DNA of 64,000 nucleotides. Source: Burkholderia sp. Ax-1724 (lineage in GTDB: Bacteria; Pseudomonadota; Gammaproteobacteria; Burkholderiales; Burkholderiaceae). Each line of letters opens with the position of its first letter. Position 1 is the first letter of the stretch. The notes below the pieces were generated by a model that ran no database searches, was not told the origin of the DNA, and worked only from the letters and a program-made list of their open reading frames with translations. The stretch is taken from positions 1 through 64,000 of the forward strand of contig NZ_VWWL01000014.1 of assembly GCF_011752995.1 (NCBI RefSeq), read 5' to 3'. Below are positions 9,051 through 16,900 of the stretch, piece by piece. Made by a program: the position numbers and the translations under genes.

Positions 9051-9840
9051 GCCAGGAAATCCGCGCGGCGCGGCAGGGATGCATCGGCAAAAGAAGTGGA
9101 CGGCCGCCGCCGTCCACTTACCCGCCGAATGCGATGACTTTTTCCTGCACTACGATAAAGCCCTTCCTCTTAGCGACGCGTCCTGTCCCACGGCTCCGTC
9201 CGCAAAACTCCCAAACGCCGGCAGCATTCCTTGGCTTATCTCAAACTGCAAACACGGCATACGCATCGGCTCGCATTGCGATCCGATAGACCGGATGCAC
9301 GCGACGACCCGCAAGCACACACGCATCATCTATCGCGCGGATGACGGCACCGCGCCACGGCCTGAGACGCTACGGCTCGCACACGTCTTCGACCCTCAAT
9401 GCGTACGGCAATGCACCCGCATGCCGATTGCGATGGCCTTCGACAAGCACCGCACAGGCAACGCATCGAGCGTGAATGCGATGAGCGATTCGCGCGCGGC
9501 AGCAGATCGCCGGTAAACACGACACGAGCTTCCCGGCACTGACGTTTTCACATCGGCCTATCCGGCGACCAACGCAAACGAAAACGCAAACGGTGTCGGT
9601 ATGCCTGAATACCTGATAACGACGCGAATCACATGCATGCGTTCGAGCACAAAACGAATTCCCGCGACGTCGAATCCCCGCAGCAGTACTTCGATACAGA
9701 TCGGACCCGAAAGCAGAGAGCCGTAATTGCGCAGACGAAAGACCTCATAAAAAATCCGTTCGACACTTGCAACGCGATACCTGTCATTGCCGCGCGCTTT
9801 CCGCTGCCCGGAACGCGTCAAAAACACGAACCCGATCCGC

Positions 9841-9904
9841 GCAATCTCGCAAAAACGAAAACGCAAGCAAAAGCGAAAGCAAAAACGCAAGCAAAAAACA
9901 CCGT
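9841..9904. repeat. A-rich low-complexity tract
   Basis: The forward strand is a run of short A-rich words built from ACGCAAGC, AAAAGCG and GCAAAA with almost no T. A similar shorter patch lies at 9573-9594. On the reverse strand it encodes a meaningless Phe/Arg/Cys-rich stretch, which explains a spurious open frame there. Confidence 0.6.
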
Positions 9905-10241
9905 AACAAAAGCTCGGACGAATTGCGGCTTTCCGGCAATGTCATCAGCGAACCCATTGACCGGCAACAAACCGTTCCACAACGGCACGATTCCCAATCG
10001 CATGTCTGCCCACCCGGCAACTCGAAACTGTGGCTCTGCATTGAAAGCCCTCTTCCAGCATCGAATTCGCAGCCGGCAAATGACTTACGCCGACATTCAT
10101 CCGGACCGCGAAACCGCAATAGCGATTCATCGACGGCCCGACCCGGCTGCGCCTGCCCGTTCGTCAGCGCCCGAATGCTCCGGTCACGGTAGCCCCCATC
10201 CGATCCGTTACAATGGGACAGCCTGCTTACCCCACTGGAGA

Positions 10242-10649
10242 ATGGCTTTGAAATTACTCGTCGCTTTGCTGGCTGCAACCGTTCTTTCTTCGACGGCCAT
10301 GGCTGCCGCGCCGACCACGGAAAAACTGCCGTCGGGCGTCATCGTCGAACACCTGACGCAAGGCACTGGCCCGCAGCCGTCGGCGGAAGATGTCGTGAAG
10401 GTCAACTACCGGGGCACGCTGCCCAACGGCACCGAATTCGATAGCTCGACGAAGCACGGCGGCCCGGCCACGTTCCCGCTGAATCGCGTGATTCCGTGCT
10501 GGACGCAAGGCGTCCAGAAGATGAAAGTAGGCGGCAAGGCACGGCTGACATGCCCGGCCGCAACCGCTTACGGCGATCGCGGAGTCGGTCCGATTCCGCC
10601 GAACACCGACCTGACGTTCGAAGTCGAACTGGTCGGCATCGTCAAGTAA
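10242..10649 (+). CDS. periplasmic FKBP-type peptidyl-prolyl isomerase
   Basis: A 135-residue exported isomerase that catalyses cis-trans rotation of Xaa-Pro bonds in the periplasm. Residues 1-22 are a signal peptide ending STAMA. The FKBP domain follows: VVKVNYRGTLPNGTEFDSS, then a segment with VGGKARLTCPAATAYGDRGV, and the closing PIPPNTDLTFEVELV. These cover the Tyr, Phe-Asp and hydrophobic-pocket positions of the family. Two cysteines (Cys86 and Cys104) flank the conserved KVGGKA loop and could form a disulfide after export. The ATG at 10242 is preceded by GGAG at 10237-10240. A strong terminator immediately downstream indicates a single-gene transcript. Confidence 0.95.
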   Translation: MALKLLVALLAATVLSSTAMAAAPTTEKLPSGVIVEHLTQGTGPQPSAEDVVKVNYRGTLPNGTEFDSSTKHGGPATFPLNRVIPCWTQGVQKMKVGGKARLTCPAATAYGDRGVGPIPPNTDLTFEVELVGIVK

Positions 10650-10680
10650 ATGCGCCGGGACGCGTTGAAAATACGCTGAA

Positions 10681-10721
10681 ACAAAGCCTCGCTCCGAATC
10701 TCGCAGCGAGGCTTTGTTTTT
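10681..10721 (+). terminator. rho-independent terminator after the FKBP gene
   Basis: A perfect 13-bp stem pairs ACAAAGCCTCGCT (10681-10693) with AGCGAGGCTTTGT (10705-10717) around an 11-base loop and runs into TTTT. It lies 32 bases after the isomerase stop codon. Confidence 0.92.
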
Positions 10722-10754
10722 GGGGCGCAGAATAACCCGTCTGGGGGATTCACC

Positions 10755-11216
10755 ATGAAACGCGATAAAACCGCCGTGCCGGTCGCAAGTATCGGCTTCA
10801 CGGGCAAGACCGCGCAAAAGTTCTTCGATTTGCTGAAGGACGCCCACGTGCGCACGGTTCTCGACATCCGCCTGAATAACACCTCGCAGCTCGCGGGCTT
10901 TGCGAAGAAGCAGGATCTGCCTTATTTTCTCGAGCACCTGTGCGATGCGGCGTACGTCGAAGTGCCGGAGCTGGCCCCGGAACCGGATCTGCTGAAACGC
11001 TACCAGGGTAAGGCATTGACGTGGGAAAACTTTCGCGAAGAGTATTTCGATCTGATTGCGAAGCGTCGCGTGGAAAGCAATCTGGATATCTCGCTCTTTC
11101 AATCGGGCTGTCTGCTCTGCAGTGAACATTTACCGCATCACTGCCACCGGATGTTCGCACTCGAGTACCTGAACAGCCACTGGAATAGCCGGCTCGCCAT
11201 TACGCATCTGACCTGA
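10755..11216 (+). CDS. DUF488 family protein
   Basis: A 153-residue protein of the DUF488 family. Matching segments are IGFTGKTAQKFFDLL near the start, TVLDIRLNNTSQLAGFAKK, and the C-terminal cysteine/histidine cluster CLLCSEHLPHHCHR, which is the family's most conserved part. DUF488 proteins are small, soluble and of unknown function, and the Cys/His cluster suggests metal binding or a catalytic site. The ATG at 10755 follows the isomerase terminator by 34 bp, so it must have its own promoter or be read through. No partner gene is adjacent. Confidence 0.9.
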   Translation: MKRDKTAVPVASIGFTGKTAQKFFDLLKDAHVRTVLDIRLNNTSQLAGFAKKQDLPYFLEHLCDAAYVEVPELAPEPDLLKRYQGKALTWENFREEYFDLIAKRRVESNLDISLFQSGCLLCSEHLPHHCHRMFALEYLNSHWNSRLAITHLT

Positions 11217-11223
11217 CGAATCG

Positions 11224-11275
11224 GGTTCGCGAGGGGTTCGGGCACCGCCCGCGAACCTGCTTTGGGCTGGTTTTT
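11224..11275 (+). terminator. possible terminator after the DUF488 gene
   Basis: GGTTCGCG (11224-11231) pairs perfectly with CGCGAACC (11250-11257); a T-run (11271-11275) follows only after a 13-base gap. The position just after the stop codon fits termination, but the spacing is not classic. Confidence 0.35.
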
Positions 11276-11570
11276 CCTTGCTGTCTGCCGCGTTTTTCCC
11301 TGGTACTTTCCTGTACTTTTCTTTGCAGCGGACGGTTGCGCCGAGTCCGATCACCCCCTTCATTTCATCGCCAGCCCGACTATTCGAGCACCCGGAAGCG
11401 GCGGAAAAGCGCTGAAAAATTCAAAAAAACGCGCGCCCGCTTTCAAGTTGCGTGCGGCTGGCTCGTCTATTCACTATTCACGAGCCGTCCCCCGTATTCG
11501 CCTCGCCATACTATCCGTAAACATCGGGAAAACGCCGGCCGTCTTTTCACGCGTGCGAGGAGCGCCAGCC

Positions 11571-12644
11571 ATGAATATCGACTTTCACTACGGGGTGGTC
11601 TACATTGCGGCCCGGATCGGCGGAATGACGCCCGGCGACGCACAGACCGTCGCGCATGCCTGCCAGTATGTCGACGACGCGACCACGAGCGGAATACTGC
11701 GTTTCAAAGGCGGCGAGACTTTCGAGCGTTTTGCGACCGCGCACAAGTTATTCGACTACGCCAATACCGAGAACGACCAGAACCGCCTCGTGTGGACGCC
11801 GTTCCATTTTCTGCCCGCCGGAGAAGGCGCCTCCCTCGAAGAGAAGGCGATCTGCCGGCCCGACAGCGAGGTGGCGCGTGAGGTCGTGCGGCGTGCCATT
11901 CGTCAGCGCGACTCGGAAACGGCTTTGCACCGGCTCGGCATTACGCTGCATACGTATGTCGATACCTGGGCGCACCAGGGCTTCGCGGGGATCGAGAGTC
12001 CGTGGAATCGCGTGCATCTTCTCGAAGCGCAGGATTGCACACGCAAGGGCTGGCTCGCGCGCCTCCGGCTCGCGGCCGGGCATCTGCTCGAACATATCGA
12101 GGAGGACATATTGACGATCGCGCTGCCGGTCGGTCACGGCGCCGCATTGCATTATCCCGACCAGCCGTGGGCGCGTTGGCATTACATCGACGGCCGCAAC
12201 AACTTCATCTCGCGGCACAATCTGCCGGATTTCGTGCAGGCGGCGCAAATGGCGTGCCGCGCCGTGCGCGGATATCTCGCGGGACGAGAGGATTTCGAAA
12301 CTTTTCCCGGCATGCCGGAGGATACGACAAGCGCACTGACCCAGTTGCTCGATACGAGCCGGAATCCCGACGACAACCTGCGCCTGCAAAACGTCTGCGA
12401 ATGGGTGAAAGCCGGCCGTATTCCCGGTCTGAAAGAAGCGGTGCCCGGCTATATCGCCAAAGGACGCGATTCGTGGAAGTTCAAGGCGACGGGTCTGCTT
12501 TGCGACGACGACACCGGGGACAGACCGCCATGGTCGAACGACTTTGAGAAAAGCGACTACCGCCTTTTTCATGACGCGGTCAAACAGCACCGCTTCGTGA
12601 CGACCCAGGAGATCCTGCCCGCTCGCGGCCTGCGCATTGCTTGA
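11571..12644 (+). CDS. DUF6765-type protein, possible metal hydrolase
   Basis: A 357-residue soluble protein that I place in the DUF6765 family. It begins MNIDFHYGVVYIAARIGGMT and has many conserved-looking His and Asp residues: His6, His29, Asp35-Asp36, His79, and the cluster LHTYVDTWAHQGFAG around residues 126-140. This histidine pattern recalls zinc-dependent phospholipase C-like folds, but that is only a resemblance. The start at 11571 is supported by GAGGAG at 11557-11562 with an 8-base spacer; the longer open frame upstream has no support. The 354-bp gap before it holds the terminator-like hairpin of the DUF488 gene and presumably this gene's promoter. Function is unknown and no signal peptide is seen. 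Confidence 0.75.
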   Translation: MNIDFHYGVVYIAARIGGMTPGDAQTVAHACQYVDDATTSGILRFKGGETFERFATAHKLFDYANTENDQNRLVWTPFHFLPAGEGASLEEKAICRPDSEVAREVVRRAIRQRDSETALHRLGITLHTYVDTWAHQGFAGIESPWNRVHLLEAQDCTRKGWLARLRLAAGHLLEHIEEDILTIALPVGHGAALHYPDQPWARWHYIDGRNNFISRHNLPDFVQAAQMACRAVRGYLAGREDFETFPGMPEDTTSALTQLLDTSRNPDDNLRLQNVCEWVKAGRIPGLKEAVPGYIAKGRDSWKFKATGLLCDDDTGDRPPWSNDFEKSDYRLFHDAVKQHRFVTTQEILPARGLRIA

Positions 12645-12748
12645 CTGAGGCTTTCCTGGGCCGCGCGGCGTGCTGTGCCGCAAGCGGGATTTCAAACATC
12701 GCAACGAGATGTGAATTCGCGCTTGCGGCGGTTCTCCCTCTTTCCGGT

Positions 12749-12997
12749 CTATTGCATTCTTGCCTGTTGACGTTGCGCGGCCTGTGCCGCCGCCTGTTCT
12801 TCGGCGTGTTTTTTAGCCATATGCCGTCCGACGAGACAGCCGCCCACTGCGCCGGCCACCGCGTGATGCCCCGCATAGTGCCCCGCGACTCCACCCACTA
12901 CCGCTCCTTTGATACAGCCGGCCGCGTTCGCGGTGCCGGCCATTGCCGAAGAGAGTGCCACCGCCGCCAGGGCGGCCCGAATATAACCAGCTTTCAT
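12749..12997 (-). CDS. small exported glycine-zipper-like protein
   Basis: An 82-residue protein. Residues 1 to about 26 form a signal peptide (MKAGYIRAALAAVALSSAMA, ending TANA before AGC). The mature part has a small-residue pattern GAVVGGVAGHYAGHHAVAGA that resembles a glycine-zipper membrane segment, two cysteines, and a charged Ala/Gln tail. Such proteins usually sit in or near the outer membrane, but I cannot name a function. The ATG at 12997 was chosen because it makes a normal signal peptide; the open frame extends 30 codons further. No clear ribosome site is visible. It converges on the DUF6765 gene. Confidence 0.7.
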   Translation of the reverse strand: MKAGYIRAALAAVALSSAMAGTANAAGCIKGAVVGGVAGHYAGHHAVAGAVGGCLVGRHMAKKHAEEQAAAQAAQRQQARMQ

Positions 12998-13421
12998 TGC
13001 GAATACCGTACGGTTGTCGAGTTGACCGGAAATGGGTTGCCTCGGCTTCATTTTCAATAGCGGCCGCCCATGTCTTTTCCGCACCAACTCTCAATGGGTT
13101 CGAAGATTGCCCGCGGCCGCGTTGCCGGACCCAGACCGCAGTGTAAAAGGGCGCATCCCGAGCGGGAACAACAGCGATTGCAAGATTGGTAACCGACAGT
13201 TACCAGCCCTGAGGAAAGCGTATTTTCATGCTCCCGAACCCGCGTTTTTTCTCCATCTCCAATGTACTGTTCTAAAGTCGGTCACAAGAAAAAGGCCGTT
13301 TTCAAATAAAAAATGAACTACTTTCCTTTGAATATTCGAATGCTTGCCTATAGTAGAAGCGGTTATTGCCAGCAGGCACGGTAACGGGCTACCGTTGGAT
13401 GCAAGTGATGGAGAGGCACAC
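12998..13421. other. intergenic region, 424 bp, AT-rich on the right
   Basis: The gap lies between two divergent genes. From 13200 onward it is clearly AT-rich. A promoter-like pair, TTTGAA at 13327-13332 and TATAGT at 13349-13354 with a 16-base spacer, points toward the gene at 13422. I see no coding sequence. Confidence 0.5.
13327..13354 (+). promoter_or_regulatory. candidate sigma-70 promoter
   Basis: TTTGAA and TATAGT are separated by 16 bases, about 70 bp upstream of the next ATG, in AT-rich DNA. The match is moderate. Confidence 0.4.
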
Positions 13422-13760
13422 ATGACGCCGTCGAATGCCGCGATCTCCCAGTCGGGGTCCTCTACGCCGGAGTCGTTGCGAACGCTCGCGAGTTATCTCG
13501 AATTGGCACTCGACGAAGGAAAGAGCGTGGTCGTGATGAGAATCGGCAAGCAGGTGCGCGGCGTTTATGTCGGCAATCCATCGGGCGCATTGGAGGATTT
13601 AACAGATTCCGGTGTTGTCGATGCTTTCCAGGCCGATGAAATGCTGATGCTGACCTGCCTCGGGCTGAACCGGATAACGGCGGACGGTCAACACTACCGT
13701 TTCGTACGGAGTGTCAGGTATATCGCCGATCGTCAGGTTGTCGTTTTTACGCCTATCTGA
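13422..13760 (+). CDS. hypothetical 112-residue protein
   Basis: I do not recognise this protein. It begins MTPSNAAISQSGSSTPESLR and has no signal peptide. The central part, YLELALDEGKSVVVMRIGKQ followed by VRGVYVGN, looks like a compact alpha/beta domain, and the C-terminus is rich in beta-type residues (RFVRSVRYIADRQVVVFTP). GGAGAGG at 13410-13416 is a good ribosome site for the ATG at 13422, and a promoter-like pair lies upstream, so it is probably a real gene. It is followed about 200 bp later by an H-NS-type gene on the same strand. Confidence 0.75.
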   Translation: MTPSNAAISQSGSSTPESLRTLASYLELALDEGKSVVVMRIGKQVRGVYVGNPSGALEDLTDSGVVDAFQADEMLMLTCLGLNRITADGQHYRFVRSVRYIADRQVVVFTPI

Positions 13761-13959
13761 GTGGCGGAACCGAAACAGAAAAGACGAGTCAGGAGGAGAG
13801 GCAAAGGAAGAAAGCCGGGATACGTCAGTGGAGAATCTGAAAGCTTTGTATTTGAACTCCGCTCGACCAGGTCATGTCGATGTACTGAAGGTTCAATAGA
13901 CTGCCTTTCTTCCTCTATTCATGGCATAGTTCGACGATTACCACACAAGGAGCATTCGA

Positions 13960-14742
13960 ATGCCCACATTAGAGCAAATCCAAGCAAAGCTTAAAAAGCT
14001 CCAGGCGCAAGCTGACGTAATGATTGCCCGAAAAGCGCAGGCTGCAGTCGACCAGATTCGCGAGCTGATGCTCAAGCATGGTCTCACCACGGCCGATATC
14101 GAAGCCGAAGCAAAGGCAAGACGTGCCGCAAGAGGCGCGGGCAATGGCCGCGTGAAAGCCGCCGGTGCGGCCAAGGCGGGCAAAACAGCCACGCCGGCCA
14201 AATACCTCGATCCCAAAACCGGCGCGACGTGGACCGGCCATGGCCGCGCGCCGGGCTGGATCGTCAATGCGAAAGATCGCACGGCATTCCTGATCAGTGG
14301 CGCGAGCGAAATGAAAGCGGCGGCGCCTGCCAAAGGCGGCAAGGGTCAACCGAAAGGCGCGCAGCCGCCGAAGTACCGCGACCCGAAAACCGGTGCGACC
14401 TGGAGTGGTCGTGGTCCGGCGCCCGCATGGCTCGCATCGGTCAAGGACCGCAGCAAATTCCTGATCGAGGGCGCGGCGGCAGCGGCTCCCAAAGCAGCGG
14501 CAAAGACCGGTAAAGCCAAATCGGCGGCGGTGAGCAAGAAGGCCGCGGCGAAAAAAGCCGGTGCCGCGCGCAAGACGGTGGCGAAAAAAGCCGCCGCGAA
14601 GAAGGCACCCACGGCAAGCAGGAAAGTCGCGGTAAAGAAAGCCGCCGCGAAAAAAGCGCCGGCCCGCAAAGTCGCAACGAAGGCAGCGGCAGCTCCGAGC
14701 GCAGCGGCACCGCAAGCCGCTACGGCGGAAGCGAGCGCGTAA
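13960..14742 (+). CDS. H-NS family protein with two DNA-binding modules and a histone H1-like tail
   Basis: A 260-residue nucleoid protein. Residues 1-55 form the helical H-NS oligomerisation region (MPTLEQIQAKLKKLQAQADV). Two copies of the H-NS C-terminal DNA-binding module follow, at about 80-113 (YLDPKTGATWTGHGRAPGW) and 138-170 (YRDPKTGATWSGRGPAPAWL). Residues 180-260 are a Lys/Ala/Pro tail with repeated AAAKKA and KKAPA words, like histone H1 or other bacterial histone-like tails. H-NS proteins bind AT-rich minor grooves and silence transferred DNA; Burkholderia H-NS proteins normally have one such module. AAGGAG at 13947-13952 supports the ATG. The flanking AT-rich gaps and the rhamnolipid operon downstream are plausible targets, by inference. 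Confidence 0.93.
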   Translation: MPTLEQIQAKLKKLQAQADVMIARKAQAAVDQIRELMLKHGLTTADIEAEAKARRAARGAGNGRVKAAGAAKAGKTATPAKYLDPKTGATWTGHGRAPGWIVNAKDRTAFLISGASEMKAAAPAKGGKGQPKGAQPPKYRDPKTGATWSGRGPAPAWLASVKDRSKFLIEGAAAAAPKAAAKTGKAKSAAVSKKAAAKKAGAARKTVAKKAAAKKAPTASRKVAVKKAAAKKAPARKVATKAAAAPSAAAPQAATAEASA

Positions 14743-14763
14743 GCGCATCGAGTCGCGAAGTAG

Positions 14764-15270
14764 ATGGTCAGCACGTTCGATGCATCCCAGCAGGAAGACC
14801 AGGTCGTCCTGCTGGACTCCGCTCCTCATCCGGCCGCCGATGCCGACGAACCTTTTCTCGTCGCCAGCGACCGCCGTGTGATTCTGACTTATCCGATCGC
14901 CGAAGAAGACTTCGAGCGGTTCGGTCCTTTCGATCCCGGCGACGATCCCTTCTGCGCGGTGCTCTTTCCCGATGCAATATTTCATCGGCTAGGTCCGCCA
15001 GGCGATGGCGATCTCGACGTTCATCCACTGGCGGCGCAAGGTCTCTCCAGTTATTCGGTGCATGAAGTCGTCAATTCGTCTTTGTGCGCGGAAATTGCCG
15101 CAGTACAGGTGGGCGCAACGCCAGGCGATGCCGGGACACCGGCACGGCGCCATTTCGTCGTGACGTTCGGTGCGTCGACGTTCGAATGCGTGGCGTCGGA
15201 CTATACGGTCATTGGCGTATATGGCGCGGGAGAAATCGCCAGCAGGGAAGCATTCGCGTTGGTCAGGTAA
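14764..15270 (+). CDS. hypothetical 168-residue protein downstream of the H-NS gene
   Basis: I do not recognise this protein. It starts 21 bp after the H-NS stop on the same strand, so the two are probably co-transcribed. The sequence is acidic near the N-terminus (PAADADEPFLVASDRR, then IAEEDFERFGPFDPGDDPF) and richer in small residues and beta-type segments toward the end. There is no signal peptide or membrane helix. The start at 14764 has only a weak purine-rich site before it. The last codons are part of a 13-bp tandem duplication that runs into the 3' non-coding DNA. Confidence 0.65.
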   Translation: MVSTFDASQQEDQVVLLDSAPHPAADADEPFLVASDRRVILTYPIAEEDFERFGPFDPGDDPFCAVLFPDAIFHRLGPPGDGDLDVHPLAAQGLSSYSVHEVVNSSLCAEIAAVQVGATPGDAGTPARRHFVVTFGASTFECVASDYTVIGVYGAGEIASREAFALVR

Positions 15271-15297
15271 GTGGGTCAGATAAGTTGGTCAGATAAG
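15259..15297 (+). repeat. three tandem 13-bp repeats across a stop codon
   Basis: TTGGTCAGGTAAG, TGGGTCAGATAAG and TTGGTCAGATAAG follow one another directly. The first copy contains the TAA stop of the preceding gene, so the array places TAA-containing words just past it. A further partial CAGATAA follows. Confidence 0.8.
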
Positions 15298-15943
15298 CCA
15301 GATAATTTCGCTCGGGCAGGGAAAGACCTGCAACGCCGGGCAGCAATCAGCCAGAACTCACAGCAAGGCGCGGTCCCATAAGCGGGCTTGCGCCGTGCAC
15401 ATTCCAACGTTTGCGCAAGCGAAGCATGCCCGACCTTCGAGGCAGGCCAGCGTCGTTCGCCCCAGGGGCATTTGTCGAAAAGTGCGAGCAGCTACTAGAC
15501 AGCCCGCCTTGAAACCGTAAAATGGCATGCCTTCATGCTGGCCGCGTGAATGAGATTTCAGGAAAAATAGCTTGGAAATTAGTTATAAAAATATTTGCAT
15601 TATCATAGCTTGACATCTAGTCTTCATGCGGTTGCAGCACAATGTTTCACTGAAAGATGCACTGTGGATTTTCGGTAATTCTTTCAGAAACTTTATATAA
15701 GAAATTATTACGGGGCATCGAAATCACGGTTCTGGTGCATAGCTTTATTGGTTAAGCATATCGAGCCGAAAAGCATTGCCGAAAGCAATGCGCTTCGATG
15801 TAGCAGCGGTCGTCGCGAATCGGATTTGCCTGCGCCAGGGCAAGTCACGGGCCTGATTCGCGGTAGTATGGCCGCACGGCGTCCGTTTGCGCGGGCGCGG
15901 TATCGGTACGCACCTGCGTTGCGCAAGTGCATGCGAATACTCC
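15271..15943. other. AT-rich region upstream of the rhamnolipid operon, 673 bp
   Basis: No gene is visible. The part 15540-15770 is strongly AT-rich compared with its surroundings. It contains a good TTGACA at 15610-15615 without a well-spaced -10 box, and an 8-bp inverted repeat CTGAAAGA (15650-15657) with TCTTTCAG (15680-15687). A second dyad lies just before the rhlA start. This is the expected promoter and control region of the rhl operon. Confidence 0.55.
15910..15930 (+). promoter_or_regulatory. dyad just upstream of rhlA
   Basis: GCACCTGCG (15910-15918) and CGCAAGTGC (15922-15930) are inverted repeats matching at 8 of 9 positions around TTG, 13 bases before the ATG. It could be an operator or an RNA hairpin near the start codon. 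It does not match a classic lux box well. Confidence 0.35.
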
Positions 15944-16900
15944 ATGCCTATCGAAAAACTTGTTGTTCCGCTGCCTGCGGGCCTGAAAGTCTACGTTGAA
16001 CGTCACGTATTCAATCCGGCTTTCGAGAGTGTCATTCTGATCAATGGAGCGCTTGCCACTACGGCGTCATTCGGTCAGACCATTAAATATCTAGGCGAAC
16101 GCTATAATGCGATCTGCTTCGATTTACCTTATGCCGGGCAATCTAAGCCGCATAATAAATGCGACTTCATTCTCACTAAAGACGATGAAGTCAACATTCT
16201 TCTCTATTTAATCGGCTTATTCGAACCGGCTTATCTGCTGTCGGTCTCGTGGGGCGGAGTGGCGTCGCTGCTCGCGCTGTCGCGGGCGCGCACGAGCGTG
16301 CGTCGCGCGGTGATCGCCTCGTTCTCGCCGCGCCTGAACGAGGCCATGACGAACTATGTCAGTTCCGCGCGCGACCATATCGCCGCCGGCGAAAACCTGA
16401 AGGCCGCGCAACTGCTCAATGACACGGTCGGCAAGCACTTACCGCGCATTATGAAGCTCTATAACTTCCGCTATCTTGCGACGCTGCCGCGCGAGGAGCA
16501 GGAGCAGGTCGCGTTTCATGTCGAGCAGATTCTGGCGATTCGCCCGGAAGATTATCTGCACGAATTCCGCAATATCGACTGCGGCCTGAAATTCCTCAAC
16601 GGCGAGCTCGACGAATACACGACGCCGGGCGACGTGCGCTCGCTCGGCGAACATCTGCAAAGCGCCGAGTTCTCGACGATCGGCCAGGCCGGGCATTTTC
16701 TCGATCTCGAAGGCAAGGCGGCACTGCGCCAGGTTCGCGCGGAGATTCTCGACTACTTCGGGCCCGCGCGGACCCATACCGGCAATCGCGCACGCGATTG
16801 CGTCGACGTGCTGGCCGCGCGCGCGCCGATTTTGCCGATGCAGCAACCTTCCATGGCTACCGCCGCCGATCACTCGTTCCAACAGGTCGAACTACCGTGA
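15944..16900 (+). CDS. rhlA: RhlA, 3-(3-hydroxyalkanoyloxy)alkanoate synthase
   Basis: RhlA joins two 3-hydroxyacyl units into HAA, the lipid part of rhamnolipids. This 318-residue alpha/beta-hydrolase-fold protein aligns closely with Pseudomonas aeruginosa RhlA from memory: NGALATTASFGQTIKYLGER, CFDLPYAGQSKPHN, TKDDEVNILLYLI and the nucleophile elbow SVSWGGVASLLAL. With the ATG at 15944 the catalytic triad falls at Ser102, Asp223 (ELDEYTT) and His251 (QAGHFLDLE), the same numbers as in P. aeruginosa, which supports this start although no strong ribosome site precedes it. The C-terminus has about 40 extra residues with no family support. It is the first gene of an operon; its stop overlaps the GTG of the next gene. 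The product chain length is probably C12-C14 as in other Burkholderia, by analogy. Confidence 0.95.
   Translation: MPIEKLVVPLPAGLKVYVERHVFNPAFESVILINGALATTASFGQTIKYLGERYNAICFDLPYAGQSKPHNKCDFILTKDDEVNILLYLIGLFEPAYLLSVSWGGVASLLALSRARTSVRRAVIASFSPRLNEAMTNYVSSARDHIAAGENLKAAQLLNDTVGKHLPRIMKLYNFRYLATLPREEQEQVAFHVEQILAIRPEDYLHEFRNIDCGLKFLNGELDEYTTPGDVRSLGEHLQSAEFSTIGQAGHFLDLEGKAALRQVRAEILDYFGPARTHTGNRARDCVDVLAARAPILPMQQPSMATAADHSFQQVELP

Larger units (their letters stand above)
8965..10241. other. long intergenic region, 1.28 kb
   Basis: Apart from the two hairpins just after the repeat-protein gene, I can support no gene here. Open frames on both strands have odd composition and no recognisable motifs. 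The section 9540-9960 is AT-richer and contains low-complexity A-rich DNA. The promoter of the downstream FKBP gene should lie near 10150-10230. Confidence 0.5.

Noticed and set aside
9079..9516. A 145-codon frame after the repeat-protein gene
   Set aside because: Composition is haphazard (His, Cys, Arg scattered) and nothing resembles a domain; no ribosome site.
13761..13994. A 77-codon GTG-started frame between the 112-residue protein and the H-NS-type gene
   Set aside because: It overlaps the strong ribosome site and start of the H-NS-type gene and is Arg/Lys/Ser-rich without a motif.
15610..15643. A TTGACA-based promoter for rhlA
   Set aside because: The best -10-like hexamer is 22 bases from TTGACA, too far for a standard sigma-70 promoter.
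6030..15943. A prophage or integrative element
   Set aside because: The region is gene-poor and AT-richer in places, but I found no integrase, transposase, phage gene, tRNA or direct-repeat attachment site.
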